The position numbers and the translations under genes were made by a program. 64,000 nt of DNA, from NCBI GenBank assembly GCA_013398295.1, contig VZSF01009119.1, positions 565,985 through 629,984 of the forward strand, given 5' to 3'. How positions within the stretch are numbered: position 1 is the first letter of the stretch; each line of letters begins with the position of its first letter. The stretch is from Chionis minor (lineage: Eukaryota > Chordata > Aves > Charadriiformes > Chionididae). The notes under the pieces are model-generated. The model saw nothing but the letters and a program-made list of their open reading frames with translations, was not told where the DNA came from and did no database searches. Shown piece by piece: positions 22,901 to 34,967 of the stretch.

Positions 22901-24560
22901 CAAATCATCAGTGGCTTCAATTACATGAGCCTGCTGGGCTATGAAATCTGCCAAAGGTCATCGGATTCCTGTCTTTGCAATTAAGAAACAAGCAGCTTCG
23001 CTGGTTCCACCCCACAGCCCGACTGTCTGGTGCGAGTGTCCGGGGACCAGCGGCATGGCCCGTGGCTGTAGGTACCTGCGCCGACAGCAGGGCACTAACA
23101 AGCTGGTCCAGTGAGCGCGGACAGCCCCAGTTAGGAGACGAACGTGCCTGAGCCATGCACCAACTCCTGCACCAACTCCTAGCCCGCAGCCAGCGCGCTC
23201 CCGTGCCAGGAGCTTGTGCCCGGCCAGAGAGCTGGGGGGAAACCTCAAGCAGCAGCAGCAAAGTCTGGTTCACCATCGCCCTGCCGAACCACAGCCACGC
23301 CACAGAGCCCAGCTCGTGCTCCACCGCGGTCCTGCAAGGGTTTACTCCCCAGCCCGTCCTCAGCTGGAATCCCAATGGACTTGGATCCACGCCGGGCATA
23401 GACTCATCCGGTTCAGCGGCAGCATCTGCGTACGGACAAGTCCTGTCCCTCCTGCCACAAGCGGGGAGTGCCCTGGCTGTGCACCACGCGCTCGGGGCTC
23501 AGCGCTCAGCTGGGCGTGAAGCTCTCCCTGCTCCTGCAGGAGCCCAGCCGTGTTTACCGCCGCGCTCTTCCCAGCTCCCCTGGTTCCCGCTAGAGGTGAA
23601 AACCTCTTATCCCTCTCCCACCCTGGGATTCACGTGAAAACCGTGAGCTCCACATCCCAGCATGCTCCACGCCACGAAGGGGATGGAGGGTGGGATACAG
23701 GAGCGACGCAGCCTTTCCCTTTTCAGTCCAACTCCCGGGCTGGCTTCTGAGCCAACTGAACGGAAAGCTGGTGCCAGGCTTGCTGCCAGCTGATGAATCC
23801 AACTGGATTCATCTTGGAGCTGTGCATCTGAGAAAGCTCTTAAGCCCAAGCACAGTTGGGTTGTCCCCAGCGGGTTTTGGATGCTGTGAAACATCAGCAG
23901 AGGCTCTGCCCTGTCTGTAACAACCTTCCCAGCACAGACCAGCTGCTGAGACTGGTCTGCAAAAGCCACTCAAGAGCATCTAGAGCACAGAATGACTCCC
24001 TAAGTCCTACATGGGTGACAGTAACAAGCCTTGGATTGACTGCCTGAACTACAAGCTGTGATCTACTGACAACCATCTCCTCGGAGCTAAATTTATACCG
24101 AAAACCAGCCAGGACAGGTGATGGTGGGACATACCCTTGGAAAACATCACTGTGCTGAGTTCTAGGGCTCCGCTTTGAGCATGCCGGCGCGGTAGATCCA
24201 TACCAGGGCAGCTGTAATGTGACTTCTACTTCTCTAGTCTCCTGCCGAAAAAATAAATACCTCCTAGAAAACCAGAGTTCAGACTCCCCGCTCCTCCTGC
24301 GCATGGAGGAACTGGGGCAGACTGGGAACAGGTCCCTGTGAGTCCACTGCCAAGGTCCCGGCACCGCTGTCACTGCCCTGTCCGACCCGCCGCCTTCCAG
24401 GGAGGGATGCCCTGGCACCGGCGAGGACGCTGCCGCGGCAGACACAAGCAGTCGGCTGAAAGACATTTCCTCTGTGTTTCTCTGCTCGGTGTAATGAATC
24501 CTGCCTCCCACTCAGATCTGCTAAGTAAGAGGAGTTACTGTGAGTAATCCCCACTTCGGC
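22901..24560. other. Unique noncoding sequence, GC-rich first half
   Basis: Moderately CpG-rich from 23000 to 23560, without a clear promoter signal. Overlapping frames at 23155-23637 (plus), 22917-23399 (minus) and 23894-24511 (minus, 205 codons) lack domains. A perfect palindrome at 23792-23813 is listed separately. Confidence 0.5.
23792..23813. repeat. Perfect 10-bp inverted repeat with 2-bp spacer
   Basis: GATGAATCCA, then AC, then TGGATTCATC. It could be a dimeric protein-binding site (each half contains GATT/AATC, like a paired bicoid-class site) or a chance palindrome. Confidence 0.8.
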
Positions 24561-24709
24561 ATCTTCTGCTGTAATCGCAGAGAAATCACATTAGCTTTTT
24601 TTTTTTCTAGGACAAGGAGAAATTCATCAAATTGCAATCCGGGGAGAACACATGCAAGGGAGAGAGAAAGCCAACAACAACACACACGTTCCCTGCAAAA
24701 ATCCCAAAG

Positions 24710-24800
24710 TTGACATTTACATTTCAAACACTTATAACAGCTAAACAAATAACAGTAATTATACTATTTGCATACTTTGTTAAATAATTGTTTGTTAGGT
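24710..24800. promoter_or_regulatory. AT-rich block with octamer and homeodomain words
   Basis: A compact AT-rich stretch with ACAAAT, TAATTATA, an exact octamer ATTTGCAT (24766-24773) and TTAAATAATTG. It may be a small enhancer-like element. Motif evidence only. Confidence 0.2.
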
Positions 24801-24811
24801 AAAGGGAGCCT

Positions 24812-24838
24812 CTGTGCGTGTGTGTGTGTGTTTGTGTG
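24812..24838 (+). repeat. (TG)n microsatellite
   Basis: Alternating TG interrupted once by CG and once by TT. Confidence 0.9.
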
Positions 24839-24840
24839 CA

Positions 24841-26260
24841 AGGAGCAGATGCTCCAAGCCTGGGGAGGCAGAACCGCCTGCTCCTTCCCTTCCCAGGTGC
24901 CCTGTTTGCTTCACAAACGGGTGACAAGTGGCCCAAAGCACTGGCCAGGGGGTTGGGTGCGCTGAGACGTGGGAGCTGCAGGAGGCCCTTGGCTCTGGAG
25001 GACGAGGGTGGTGGAGGGAAGCACCTTGAGCAGCCGCAGCCCCCCCGGAGCCCACCAGCACCCTTGTTCCTGCTCCAGGCTTCAGCACCAGCCCTTGCCA
25101 CCGAGAAGCTTCCGTGCTCTGCCCACAAATTCAGGATGGCGGGAGCCGGTTGTCCCCAAGAAGCAGGAGAGCTGGGGGAGCAAGCAGGGAAGGCAGAGGA
25201 GCAGGACGGAGCCCCCTGGCAGCCCCCCCAGGGAAGGTGCCCCCTTGCAGCACCACAGGCTGAACCCCCTGCAGACGCAGCCTGACTCAGCCCAAATCCG
25301 CCTCGTGGCCGGCGATTTCCCTTCGCTCCTGCAAAAGATCTCAGCTTTTATCCCTTCCTGCTCAGCTCCTCGGGCAGATGGCTAATTGAAGGCTTTTTCT
25401 TTCATTTCTAGTACAGAAAGCCCAGTAAATGCCTTTTAATCTGCCCAGCTTTCCCCATGATTGGCTCTGTCTATCCTCTTGCCACTCCTATCCTGTTTTG
25501 GCTTGGTTTTTTGTTTTGTTTTGTTTTTTTAAGTAGACTTGAATGATGCGAACTGGTGGAGAGAGGAGAAGCCTTCTGCCTCTCCTCACATGGTTGGAAA
25601 AGGTGGAGCGGAGCCAGAGCCACTGCATCTTTTCACACCTGGCTGGAACCAGGTCAGGCAGCTAATGCATTTCTCGGGCTCAGCGGCTACTTGTTGGAGA
25701 CACGGGAACGCCGCTCGGCACTTCGAGTGCTGGAGGCTGGGAGAAGAAATTCCAGCGAGAGACATATGTGTCAGAAGACAGAGAGGGACGCGCTGCCAGG
25801 AAAACGAAAAGCGGCGCGTGCATGGAGAGCTCTCCTCCGCGCAATGGAAAGAGACGCGGATTTAATAAAGGCTCGATGACTTTGAAACTGTCCCTTGTAG
25901 CCCCAATTAAGACAGGAGATTTCATTAACCGTGAGAGCGAGTGCTCGTGCTCTGCCAATGGGCAAAATTCCAGCTCCGGAGGTTAAAACTGTCCGTGTGG
26001 GTCCATTAGCCTGGGAGCAAATCCGTGCTAACTCCGCGTCCCTCATCCAGAGTTTGTTTCCCCAAGCAAGAGCAGCAAAGTCACAGTCCCAAGGAGGAGC
26101 CCAAATGTTCGCTGGCTGGGATCTGCGCAGCCCTCATTTTTATGGCTGCGACTAAGGGCATCCCATGGGGCTGGGGGAAGAGAAATGCTCCAAAATAACT
26201 GTTCTCCCCTCAGAACACTTTCACTGGAAATGTTTATATTTACCGTTCAGCCAAAACTTT
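24841..26260. other. Unique noncoding sequence, GC-rich
   Basis: GC-rich to about 25390, then mixed. It includes a (TTTTG)n-like run at 25506-25530. Several overlapping frames of about 100-155 codons on both strands are not supported as coding. Confidence 0.5.
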
Positions 26261-26606
26261 TCCCTGATTTTTTTTTTCTTTGAGTTGAAAGAACATTTTC
26301 CAGTTCAGCTCTAGTTCTTTCAGGCAGAAAGTAGAAATGTTCGGTTTTCTTTAATGACTCCTTTCTTTCTCACTACCTTGTTTTTTACTTAGAGTTAAAA
26401 CAAAAAAAAAAAAAAAAACAAAAAGAAAAGGAAATGAGGGAAGGAAAACTAATAAAATCAGAGAGAACTTTTTTCCATTAGTTTCAAATCACTTGAAACA
26501 ACTTTTTTTCTTTTTCTTTTTTTAAAAAGTTTGATGAGTGATTCTGAAGGATGCGGAAGCTTTATGCAAACCGTTTTATGTAGGTCAAAAAACTCTTTTT
26601 CCCAGG

Positions 26607-26638
<32 letters not shown>

Positions 26639-26700
26639 NAAAAAAAAAAGTAAAAACAACCAACCTAAACAAAAGCCCTTAATGTGTGTGAAACAACGGC
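26261..26700. repeat. Homopolymer-rich stretch with a gapped poly(A)
   Basis: T and A runs near 26270 and 26402-26418 precede a long A run at about 26610-26649, interrupted by an N at 26639. The N sits inside the homopolymer, so its true length is unknown. It could mark a retroposon tail, but I recognise no retroposon body upstream. Confidence 0.75.
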
Positions 26701-26734
26701 GGACCAGCTCTAAAAATAAGTCACCGTCGCGATA

Positions 26735-27560
26735 AAAGCTTTGCCCCAACTGACTGCGCATTGCTGTCGGCTTCTCCTGCCCAGAGCGCCCTGCGTTCCT
26801 CTCCTGCCTCTCCAGCCCGCAGCGGAAGCACGCGCAGGGCACGCTGCCGGCGCTGCACAACGCGCGTCCCCCATCCACGCTCGCTCTGCACAAGCACAAA
26901 CACCTTCTCTCCAGCAAGGCACCTCCGCCACGCCAGCCCCGTGCCCCGCGGCTCCTTCCGAGGGCAGGACTCCCGTCCGGGTGAGCCAGCTCCGTGTTGC
27001 GCCCCCGCGTTGAGACATCACCCCCGGCCTGCAGAAAAGAAGGATCCTTTGCGCTAGACGCTGGTCCAACTTAGTCAGCCAAATGCGAGACGTTCATTAA
27101 AAAAGTAATGAGCAACTAAGGCAATTTTTTAATTTTTTTGAGCTTTTTGATTAGGTAGACTGGCCGGGGAATGCTGCGCTCAGCATGAGACAACGTCCCA
27201 GTGAAGGCAGCAGCGGCCAGGGAGGAGACGGGCTGCCGGGAATGGGAGTCAGAGCTCCTCGGGATGGAGGGGAGCGGGATGCGGCGAGGGCTTGACAGCC
27301 CAGCCGTGGCTGTGCCCGCGTGTCGGCTCGAGTGGGAGCCCTGGGATGCCACCATCCCGCTTTGGTGCAGCAAGGGATGCCCGAGCGGACAAAACCACCG
27401 GCAGCAGCTCCGGGAGCCGAGGGGGGACGTGCCCGCGGGTCGGCGCGGCGGCTGCGGTGCTGTGGAGCGGTGTCAGCCTCCGGCAGGGACAAAAGGGATG
27501 ACCCCGAGGCTCGGCTGCAGCGCCAGCACCTCAAGGGACATTCGGCGATTGAGAAGGGTC
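26735..27560. promoter_or_regulatory. CpG island-like block
   Basis: CpG is very frequent: in 26750-27040 I count roughly one CpG per ten bases, with high GC. Density stays raised to about 27560. An exact MEF2-type word CTAAAAATAA lies just upstream (26710-26719). No obvious coding exon adjoins it, so this is either an unannotated promoter (for example of a noncoding RNA) or an orphan CpG island acting as an enhancer. Confidence 0.5.
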
Positions 27561-28707
27561 AAGCCAGAGCTGTCCCCACCACGCTGGCATATGGCAGCCA
27601 GGGCAGAGCTGGGAGCCTTGGAAAGTAAGCTCGATTTAGGACAAAAAGGCAAAAAAATCCAAGAGAAAAGAAGTGTGATCCCTGCATCCCTTTAAATAAA
27701 TAAATTTTAAAAAAAAATAATTCATGGAAATGGACAAATTTTGCTTCAAAAGATATTTAACACTTCATTTTGCTTCATCCCTTTTGAATGCTTCTTATAA
27801 AACACAAAAGCTTTAAACAAAAGGTCATTAAGAGATAAAGAATTGAAGTCCTTCTTGTGAGAATGAAAAGAGAAGGCATCTTGACATTTTTAACAGGGTT
27901 TTTTTTTCTCTTCTTTTCCAAAATGAAAATTAATCAACATTGATTTGATTTCACACACAAAAGCCCATTTCGTGGAAGTGGCATTTGCTGACAGAGAGCT
28001 GTTTCGACAAGAAAATTCCAGCCAGAGGAGCACACAAAATGCTGCACACCATTAGGGGACACGAGATGCAAGGACACCAGTCTCCCAGGGTTCACAATAA
28101 ATCCCATCCTTTTTCTGGGTCAAGAAACTCATAGCTGTCTGGAGGTTATGCTAACACGCCAGGGTTTGGGGACGGATGTCGAGATCTGAGGAATTCCTGT
28201 TGCCTGGAATAGAAACAATGAAATTGTTCCAAGGCACCATTTATTCCCAGGTGCCTGCGAGCTGTCATTTCTGGGGAAGATGAACAATTTGAGAAGATCT
28301 AATATCTTCAGAAATAATTCAGGAAGACAGAACTCATTCAGCTCCCCAGGTGAATAATGAATGGGACCTGCCCGCGTCAGGAGAGGACGGAGGGGAGCCG
28401 ACCACCAGCTCCCCCCAAACCGGGCGAGCTTGTGCAGCCACACAAGGGGCAAAGGCGAAGGGTTTTAGCGGAGACCACGTGTGGTCCATAGGGGCTGGGT
28501 GGGAGCAGCGAGGACCAAGGGACGCAGTCACCGTGGGGCTGGCAGGCGCTGGCCGACAGCGGGACGCTCCTCTGCCAGAGTGTTAAGGACCAACCCAGTC
28601 CCTTTGCCTTGAGCCTTGTGCTACTCTAGCACCCCGGCATTCCCCAAGAAATGCCTGGTTTATCCTGCCTCCTTTGGCCTGTCAGTCAGCTCTAGTCTAA
28701 GGACTAG
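27561..28707. other. Unique noncoding sequence, AT-rich first half
   Basis: AT-rich with A/T runs between 27640 and 27960, then mixed. No gene or repeat recognised before the CR1 copy. Confidence 0.5.
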
Positions 28708-29133
28708 GTGAAGGGTCTAGAGAACAAGTCCTGTGAGGAGCAGCTGAGAGAGTTGGGATTGTTCAGCCTGGAGAAGAGAAGGTTGAGGGGAGACCTCCTC
28801 ACTCTCTACAACTCCCTGAAAGGAGGTCATAGCCAGGTGGGGTCAATCTCTTCTCCCAAGGAACAAGCGACAGGACAAGAGGAAATGGCCTCAAGTTGTG
28901 CCAGGGGAGGTTTAGGTTGGATATTAGGAAAAACTTCTTTACCGAAAGGGTTCTCAGGCATTGGAACAGGCTGCCCAGGGAGGTGGTAGAATCGCCGTCC
29001 CTGGAGGTATTTAAAAGCCGGGCAGACGTGGTGCTGAGGGACATGGGTTAGGGGTGGGTTTGGCATAGGTTTATGGTTGGACTCGATGATCTTGAAGGTC
29101 TCTTCCAACCCAAGTGATTCCATGATTCTATGA
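28708..29133 (+). mobile_element. CR1 LINE, 5'-truncated copy
   Basis: Sense-oriented CR1 3' region. It carries the block GGTCTAGAGAACAAGTCCTG, then the conserved GTTCAGCCTGGAGAAGAGAA segment. It continues through the phrase GGCTGCCCAGGGAGGTGG and ends with GATCTTGAAGGTCTCTTCC and the tail TGATTCTATGA. Only the noncoding and adjacent 3' end is present, so the copy is not mobile. It is closely similar to the inverted copy at 42020-42276, suggesting one comparatively young subfamily. Confidence 0.95.
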
Positions 29134-30288
29134 CTACTACAGACTGCTCTGGTTGGGAACACACGGGCGATGCCACCGACAGCGAGGTGCAGACTATGGC
29201 CCCTTAGACATCCCTCAAATAGCTGTGAATCATCCTGATGTGCCGCAGACCTCACCGGTGAAGGGTCAGAGGTCAGGGACGGGGACAGCACGGAAAGAAG
29301 CAACCTGCTTCCCGAACCGACAGGATGGCATCAAGCCCCGGCACCAGAACTGGTCCTGCCTCCCTGCAGCCCTGCCCTGGCCTTGCTCTCCCGTCCCCGC
29401 ATATCCCGCTTCCAAGTGCCTTGGGGCCCTGGATCCCTGTCAGGGAGCAGAGAAAATGGCAAAGGAAAAACAAACAAAGTGAACGGGAAAAGCAGAACAA
29501 AAAACAGTGGAAAACTCTTCCCACGCCACTCTGTGCTTTCAAGTAAATGAGGCTAATTAACTAATTGCCTAAATTATTAGGGCTATTTTTACCCTTGTAT
29601 GAAGGCTTGGCGCTATTGCCGGTTTCTCAAGACTCAGCAATGAACTCTCAACTTATCAGAAAGTTAATGAAGCAAAGCCCCCGGCGTGGGGAGCCGGAGG
29701 GCAGAGCAGCTGCTGGGCCAGGACCGGGGCTGGGGCTCAGGTGGGTCCTGTCGCTGCGGGGAGGAGCATCTGCAGCAAAACCACCCCCGCTGGGTGATGC
29801 TGTTTAACACAGAAGTTCAGTGTTAGTCCCTGAAACCTCACCTGCACCTGAATCTGCCTCCCAGTAAAGGATTTTTCCTGTAACTAAGCATCCCCTCGGC
29901 TCCACCGGCTCCCCACCGCAGCCGAGACGATCGGAGCTGATTTGGAGGACGGGTTTCACATCCAGGTGAGAGAAGGAGACCGATGGCTAAGGGTGGGTCA
30001 ACATGCCCGTCCTGGCAGCGGCTGCAGCTCTTGCAGACAGACCCAGAGTAACCTTGGACAACCAAGCAAGAAGCCAGGATAGTGCACAGCTCAGTATCGG
30101 CAGCAAAACCTGCTTGAAAATGGCTTTTTGGCCACCAGGGATGTTCTAGCAAGCTACTATCGACCCATCCAGGGGCAAGCTGGTAAAGGTGGGGACGTGG
30201 CTGCAAGTGGGGACTTTGGTGTCTGTGTCTGAAGGAGAATGGAGCTCGCTGGAGGTGGCTTTAACAGGTGGTTTGGGACCTGGCTGGG
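29134..30288. other. Unique noncoding sequence
   Basis: Mixed to GC-rich. A short AT-rich patch with TTAATTAAC-like words near 29550-29580. No gene or repeat recognised. Confidence 0.5.
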
Positions 30289-30338
30289 GTTTTAGTCTAT
30301 GGAGCTTGCTGGAGTTTTAATCTATGGAGCTTGCTGGA
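30289..30338 (+). repeat. 25-bp tandem duplication
   Basis: Two 25-bp copies (30289-30313 and 30314-30338) differ at one base. The core is CTATGGAGCTTGCTGGA. A weaker partial match (GGAGCTCGCTGGAG) lies just upstream at 30241-30254, suggesting an older third copy. Confidence 0.9.
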
Positions 30339-31495
30339 GTTATCACACCCCAGCGCTGCCAGCTCCGGTCTCTTGAACCAGCTGTCAGCGAAGAAACACC
30401 CTCCTGGGGCAGGCTGGAGCCTCTCTGCTCCTCTCGGGGAAGCTCCGGGGCTCTGCAAGCGCCGGCACCGGGTGCAGGGCTGAGGGCTCAGCGCCCGCCC
30501 CGGGAAACAACCACTTTTCAAGCCTGGTTTCCCCGCTGTCGCCGTGGGGAGCAAATTCAGTCCTGCGTGTGCTGCTTCCAGAACTAATTGGGGTTTGCTG
30601 CGCTAGTGATGATGCCTGGTGTCTCCACGCTTAGGAAATGGGCTGCAGCCAACTAACCACAACATGCGTGTCCCTCTCCCAGCGGAGAGTTAAAAGCAAC
30701 ACCATTTCTGATAGAGCGGCTACTGGGAGTCCCTGGATGTATTTATTGAGAAGCAGCCATTGCTCTTTCCCTGGGAACACTGGCCACCATAGACCTGTCA
30801 CCACTGCTTTGCACACCAGCTCCAAAAATCTCTGGAATGAGACATGCTCTCTGCAAGCAGGGAACTGACGTTACACGGTCTAAACGCACAGAGTCACCCC
30901 TCCCTCCATCACACCCACACAAATATCTCCTTCACAAATTATCCAGAGCGCCCTCCACAAAAGGAAAGCACTAGCGCACCTGGGGTAGCCCCGACGGACC
31001 ACAGGGACTGTCCCAGGCACGCAGCCTCCGTTCAGGCAGGAATCCGAGGAGGCAGGAGTTCCCTCCTTCCACTCTGAGAAAATGCCATATTCTTGGGTTT
31101 TGAGGGTTTTTTCTCCCAAAAGAAAACTAGATGTTTTGTCCTCTTCAGCTAAATGCCAACATCTTTGCTCCCTGGTGGAAATTTCAGTTAACTCCATTAA
31201 AATCCCCCAGCCGTTCCTGCTGAAGAGCTTGTCCCCTCAGGGGCAAGGAGACAGACAGACCTCCTTTTCTGTAATAAACCCCTCTTACCAGCTGTAACGG
31301 GGCGACATCTCAAGCCTGGATCTTTTCTCAACACACAAGTACACAACGGTTTAGGGTGGCAAGTCTCTACCAGACGTGTCATTGAGGAGAAAGGCAGGTG
31401 AAGGTCCCCTGTCCTTCGGATGGAGGAGCGCGCTCCTTTCTGAGTTATCTCCAAGATCATCTGCAACGTTAGACCAGCCACGGCTTAGCGTGGCT
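30339..31495. other. Unique noncoding sequence
   Basis: GC-rich at first, then mixed. No gene or repeat family recognised. Confidence 0.5.
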
Positions 31496-31725
31496 GAGTC
31501 CTGGAGATCTCCAAGGATGGAAATCTCCCAGCCTCTCTGGCCACCCGTTCTGGTGCTGCACCGCACTCTCAGCGCACATCTCTTTCTGAATATCCTCAAC
31601 CTGAGCCTCCCAAGCTGCTTTCATGCCCATTGCCCCCCGTCAGGCTGCCTCCTGCTGCTGAGAAGAGTTTGGCTCTACCATCTTTGCAAGCTCTGTCCAA
31701 GAAGTTGTAGTTATTCGACGCTGCC
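31496..31725 (-). mobile_element. Old, degenerate CR1 LINE fragment
   Basis: The order of phrases matches an antisense CR1 3' region. CTGGAGATCTCCAAGGATGG is followed by a diverged middle, then CATTGCCCCCCGTC, then GCTGAGAAGAGTTTGGCTC and CCATCTTTGCA. The middle is much more diverged than the copies at 28.7 or 42.0 kb, so this is an older insertion or a different subfamily. The exact ends are uncertain. Confidence 0.7.
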
Positions 31726-33827
31726 CTTCAAACCTGGATTCTCCTGGCCATCAGGATGCAGAGTCTACACGCCCTGAAACTTTGGTCTGACACTGCTGGT
31801 GAAGGGAATATTGGCACCACCTTAAACTACAAAGTAAGCAACGGTTTCTGCCCTGGCACCTGTCCCTCCTACAGGGCTCCTTCACCCTTCACAACTGTTT
31901 TGGTGTGGATCAGTACGATGATGAAGGTGGACCAGATGGCAACCACTGCTGTACTCAGCAATGCATGAAGGACACCCCACAACTCAGCTAGGAAGATAAT
32001 CTTTTGCTATCTTTTCTTTCTGTCTGCAGACTCTCTCCTCATTCTCTGGCCGTCTTGTTTGTTGAAGACCCCGTCTCACATGGAGCTGACTAGCTTTCAC
32101 TGTTGAAAAATGCCATTTTGTTGAGGTTTATCTGGTCCAGAGTGAAATCTCTGTTAGTACCAGCTCTCTTCCCTTGGAAAAGACTAATAATTTCTACTAC
32201 TTTGCCAGTGGAGCCCAGGAAACCATTGTCCCCAAGCTTTGTAAATATAAAATGGAGATTATGGCCCCTGGGGTGATTTGACAGGAAACTTGACCACTCT
32301 TCAAGGGCCTTCCTGTGTGTGAAAGGGAAGAGCAATGCTGCCCTTTAGCTCTCTGCAATGTACTTTGAAATTCTTGAATACCTGGCTCTAGACATGCCGT
32401 ATTATCTCCTACCTCATCTCCTGTGTCTAAAGCTGGCGGCCTGGCAAAGGGAATTATTCCAGATTCGTTCTGTCCAGAAAACAGCCTGGCAGGAAGATTT
32501 GCAAGTCACATCTCCCTGCTCAGTGCCATCTCCTGCCCCATAGCTCGGTAACCCACTAGGGAAGAGGGAACTTGGGCTCTCCCTCCTGGGATTAGCTGGC
32601 ACCCCAGCTCCGAGGGCTGCGCACCGCCTATTGCCATCGTACTTGATGCTCCCTCCAAGACACCACCACCTCAGCCCCTACTGCAGAGAAACCGCATGCC
32701 ACGTCCAACGCTGCCAATTCCACCCACACCTGGGGACCAGCAGGGAGACTGGGTGACACCGGTAGGGCCCAAGGGAGGCCAGTCCTTCGGCAATATTTGC
32801 AATACAGGAGAACATCCTGGTTTCTCCATCCCTCCCGTGCCCAAGCCCATATTGCAGTGGAGACGGAGCAGACTTTGGGACACGGAGAGTTCCTTATTGC
32901 CCAAGAGAAGGTCCTGCTGGAGGTGTTGGGGCAAAGGGAGGAACAGCCTCATTCAGTTTACCAAGCGCCTCTTCCCAGCATAGTCCTAACACTCAGTTTC
33001 CCAGTGTTGCCCTCTGCCTATTTTATCCACTAACAGATTTGCCTATACTTAAATACAATACAAAGCTGCAGGTACGATCAAAAGAGGCGAGAGAGAACAG
33101 GGCAGGAGAAGCTTGTCCTTATTCTCTAGGCTTATGGAAGACGCCGCTCTAACAGCTCAGAGAAGGAGCCGTGCCAGACCCTTGCCTGAAAAAGCACAGT
33201 TTGGAGGGACAGACGGGAGGCACGGGAGGCTTCAGCAGTTGGGTCCGATCACCCGAGATGCTCAGAGCAGGGATGCTGGCGTAGGGCATTTAGTAACCTC
33301 AACCCATGCCAGCACCCCCTGAAAGAGCAGGAGCAAGCTTGCTACACAGCATCCCTCCAGAGAGAGGAAAAACCCCTCGGAGAACGCCCAGGTTTCATGG
33401 GAATACCCTGCTGGTGAAAGAGGGCATTCTCCAGGAGGTCCCTGCGCAGATACAGGTACGCAACACAACCCTTTAAGCACACACTCGACAAAGAGAAGCA
33501 CAGTGTTAGATGATTAAATTCCCCATGTACCTGGGGGAAGCGGGGAATATATCCTGCTCGTCAGAGCTGTGAAACGTATTCACCTGTTGCAGGAATTAAT
33601 CCTTTTTTTTACTAACAGAGAGTGGCAGAGCTGTGCACATGGAAATCCTGTCTGAAATGAATCCCTGATAAAGAGGAAGCCAAGTTAAAAGGTGAGTTTT
33701 ACTGCCTGCCAAGGCTTTAGGTTTTTAAAGGGGCTCTTCTAGAATTACTGCATTAGCAGGCTACTGCGGGTGAGGATATCAAACTGCTACACACAGCAAG
33801 AAAAAGCACGGAAGTTTTGAGATGGGA
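31726..33827. other. Unique noncoding sequence
   Basis: Mixed sequence. A strong splice-acceptor-like pyrimidine tract ends in CAG at 32029 (plus strand) without an open exon after it. A 44-codon hydrophobic minus-strand frame overlaps 31870-32005 and is treated as chance. No repeats recognised. Confidence 0.5.
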
Positions 33828-34028
33828 AAGAAATGCATGGAAAAAACAAGGCAGAAGTGGGCAAGAGGGGAAGAGAGGAGAAGCAAGTGATGGGCAGAGA
33901 GGAGGGGAGGCTGATAAATGATGGAGGAGATAGGGGCAGGGGGGTGAAGAAGAGAGCAATGAGCAGTAGGGTAAGAAGAAAAGAGAAAGATAAAAAGAGG
34001 AGGAGAAAGGGAAAGAAGAGATAAATGA
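33828..34028 (+). repeat. Long purine-rich (GA-rich) tract
   Basis: About 200 bases almost entirely A and G on the plus strand, with few pyrimidine interruptions. It creates artefact frames of K/R/E/G on one strand and L/F/S on the other. Such tracts can form triplex or other non-B DNA and affect nucleosome placement. Confidence 0.85.
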
Positions 34029-34950
34029 GGGCAAAGACCAACTCATCATTTCGCAATTCCACCCCGGTGGAGAGGAAAATTGATGTCTGGAGCTTTTTTA
34101 TGGCCAACCTCCTGGGAATGGGACAAAAGACAAGTTATTACCCAACCCCAGGTCAGGTCTGTAGCCTGCCAACCGCTTAGACACATTCAGAGAGCCCACG
34201 AGAGCCGTAAATCAAGGGGGCCAAAGAGATCACAGAGAGACTGGGACCAGGCACGGAGCAGCAGCGAGCTCAGCAAATGCGATATAACCAGAGGAGAGGA
34301 GCGAGCCCGGGAGCGACACGGGCTGCTGAGGAGTGCCCAGCCCAAAAGGGCTTTGCTCATCTCTCCTTCATGCTATTCCTAAGGACGGCACTCCCCCAGA
34401 GATGCAATTCCCCCTGCATTTCCTCCTGGTTTCTCTTCCTATTGATTTTCAGGCTCTGAATACCATTTATTTTTGCTTGCTTGATTCACTCATTCATTGA
34501 ATAAAGGCATCATCACTATTATTATTATTATCCCCGTCATCGGGCTCCTCATCACACATTATATTATTTGCATTGCAGAGCTGGAAGATTTCAGGTTGAG
34601 GCAGGAAATTTGTGCGAGTTGTTATTACTGCAATCAGATGAAGTGAGAATTGGATCGGCAAAGGCTGCCAGGGCGCAGCTCTCCCAGCAGGACACAGAGG
34701 CTCTGCCCAATCAGGGGAAGCTGCGGTTTTATCGCACGGGTCCCGCCAGCAATTTCGGACTTGCCTTTTCAGTCCCATCTCTCCTTCCCATCCCACCACC
34801 CAGCTCCACTGGCTGCCAGCAGGGAACGGGGAAAGGCACGGGTACAGGACAGCGAGGAATCAGAAAAGACTTGGCGAGATTGTACATTTTCTGCCTTGCT
34901 GACGGTATTTATTACACAACAGAAAATAGCTATTTTACCATCTGCCTTGT
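34029..34950. other. Unique sequence with a small AT-rich motif cluster
   Basis: Mixed. From 34470 to 34600 it is AT-rich with an (ATT)n run near 34518-34532 and an exact octamer word ATTTGCAT at 34566-34573. It may include a small regulatory element. No gene recognised. Confidence 0.4.
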
Positions 34951-34967
34951 AAAAAAAAAAAAAAAAN
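34951..34967. other. Poly(A) run ending in an assembly N
   Basis: Sixteen A followed by N at 34967. Unlike the sites at 9731 and 61616, I see no duplicated flank, so this is probably just an unresolved homopolymer. Confidence 0.85.

Noticed and set aside
26610..26649. Poly(A) as evidence of a processed pseudogene
   Set aside because: No recognisable gene-derived body upstream and the run contains an N, so it may be an unresolved homopolymer.
31870..32005. Short hydrophobic minus-strand frame resembling a membrane helix
   Set aside because: Only about 44 codons between stops, next to an old CR1 fragment. No splice sites on that strand. Likely chance.
33828..34107. Leucine/phenylalanine-rich frames suggesting a membrane protein
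   Set aside because: Caused by the purine-rich tract read on the opposite strand.
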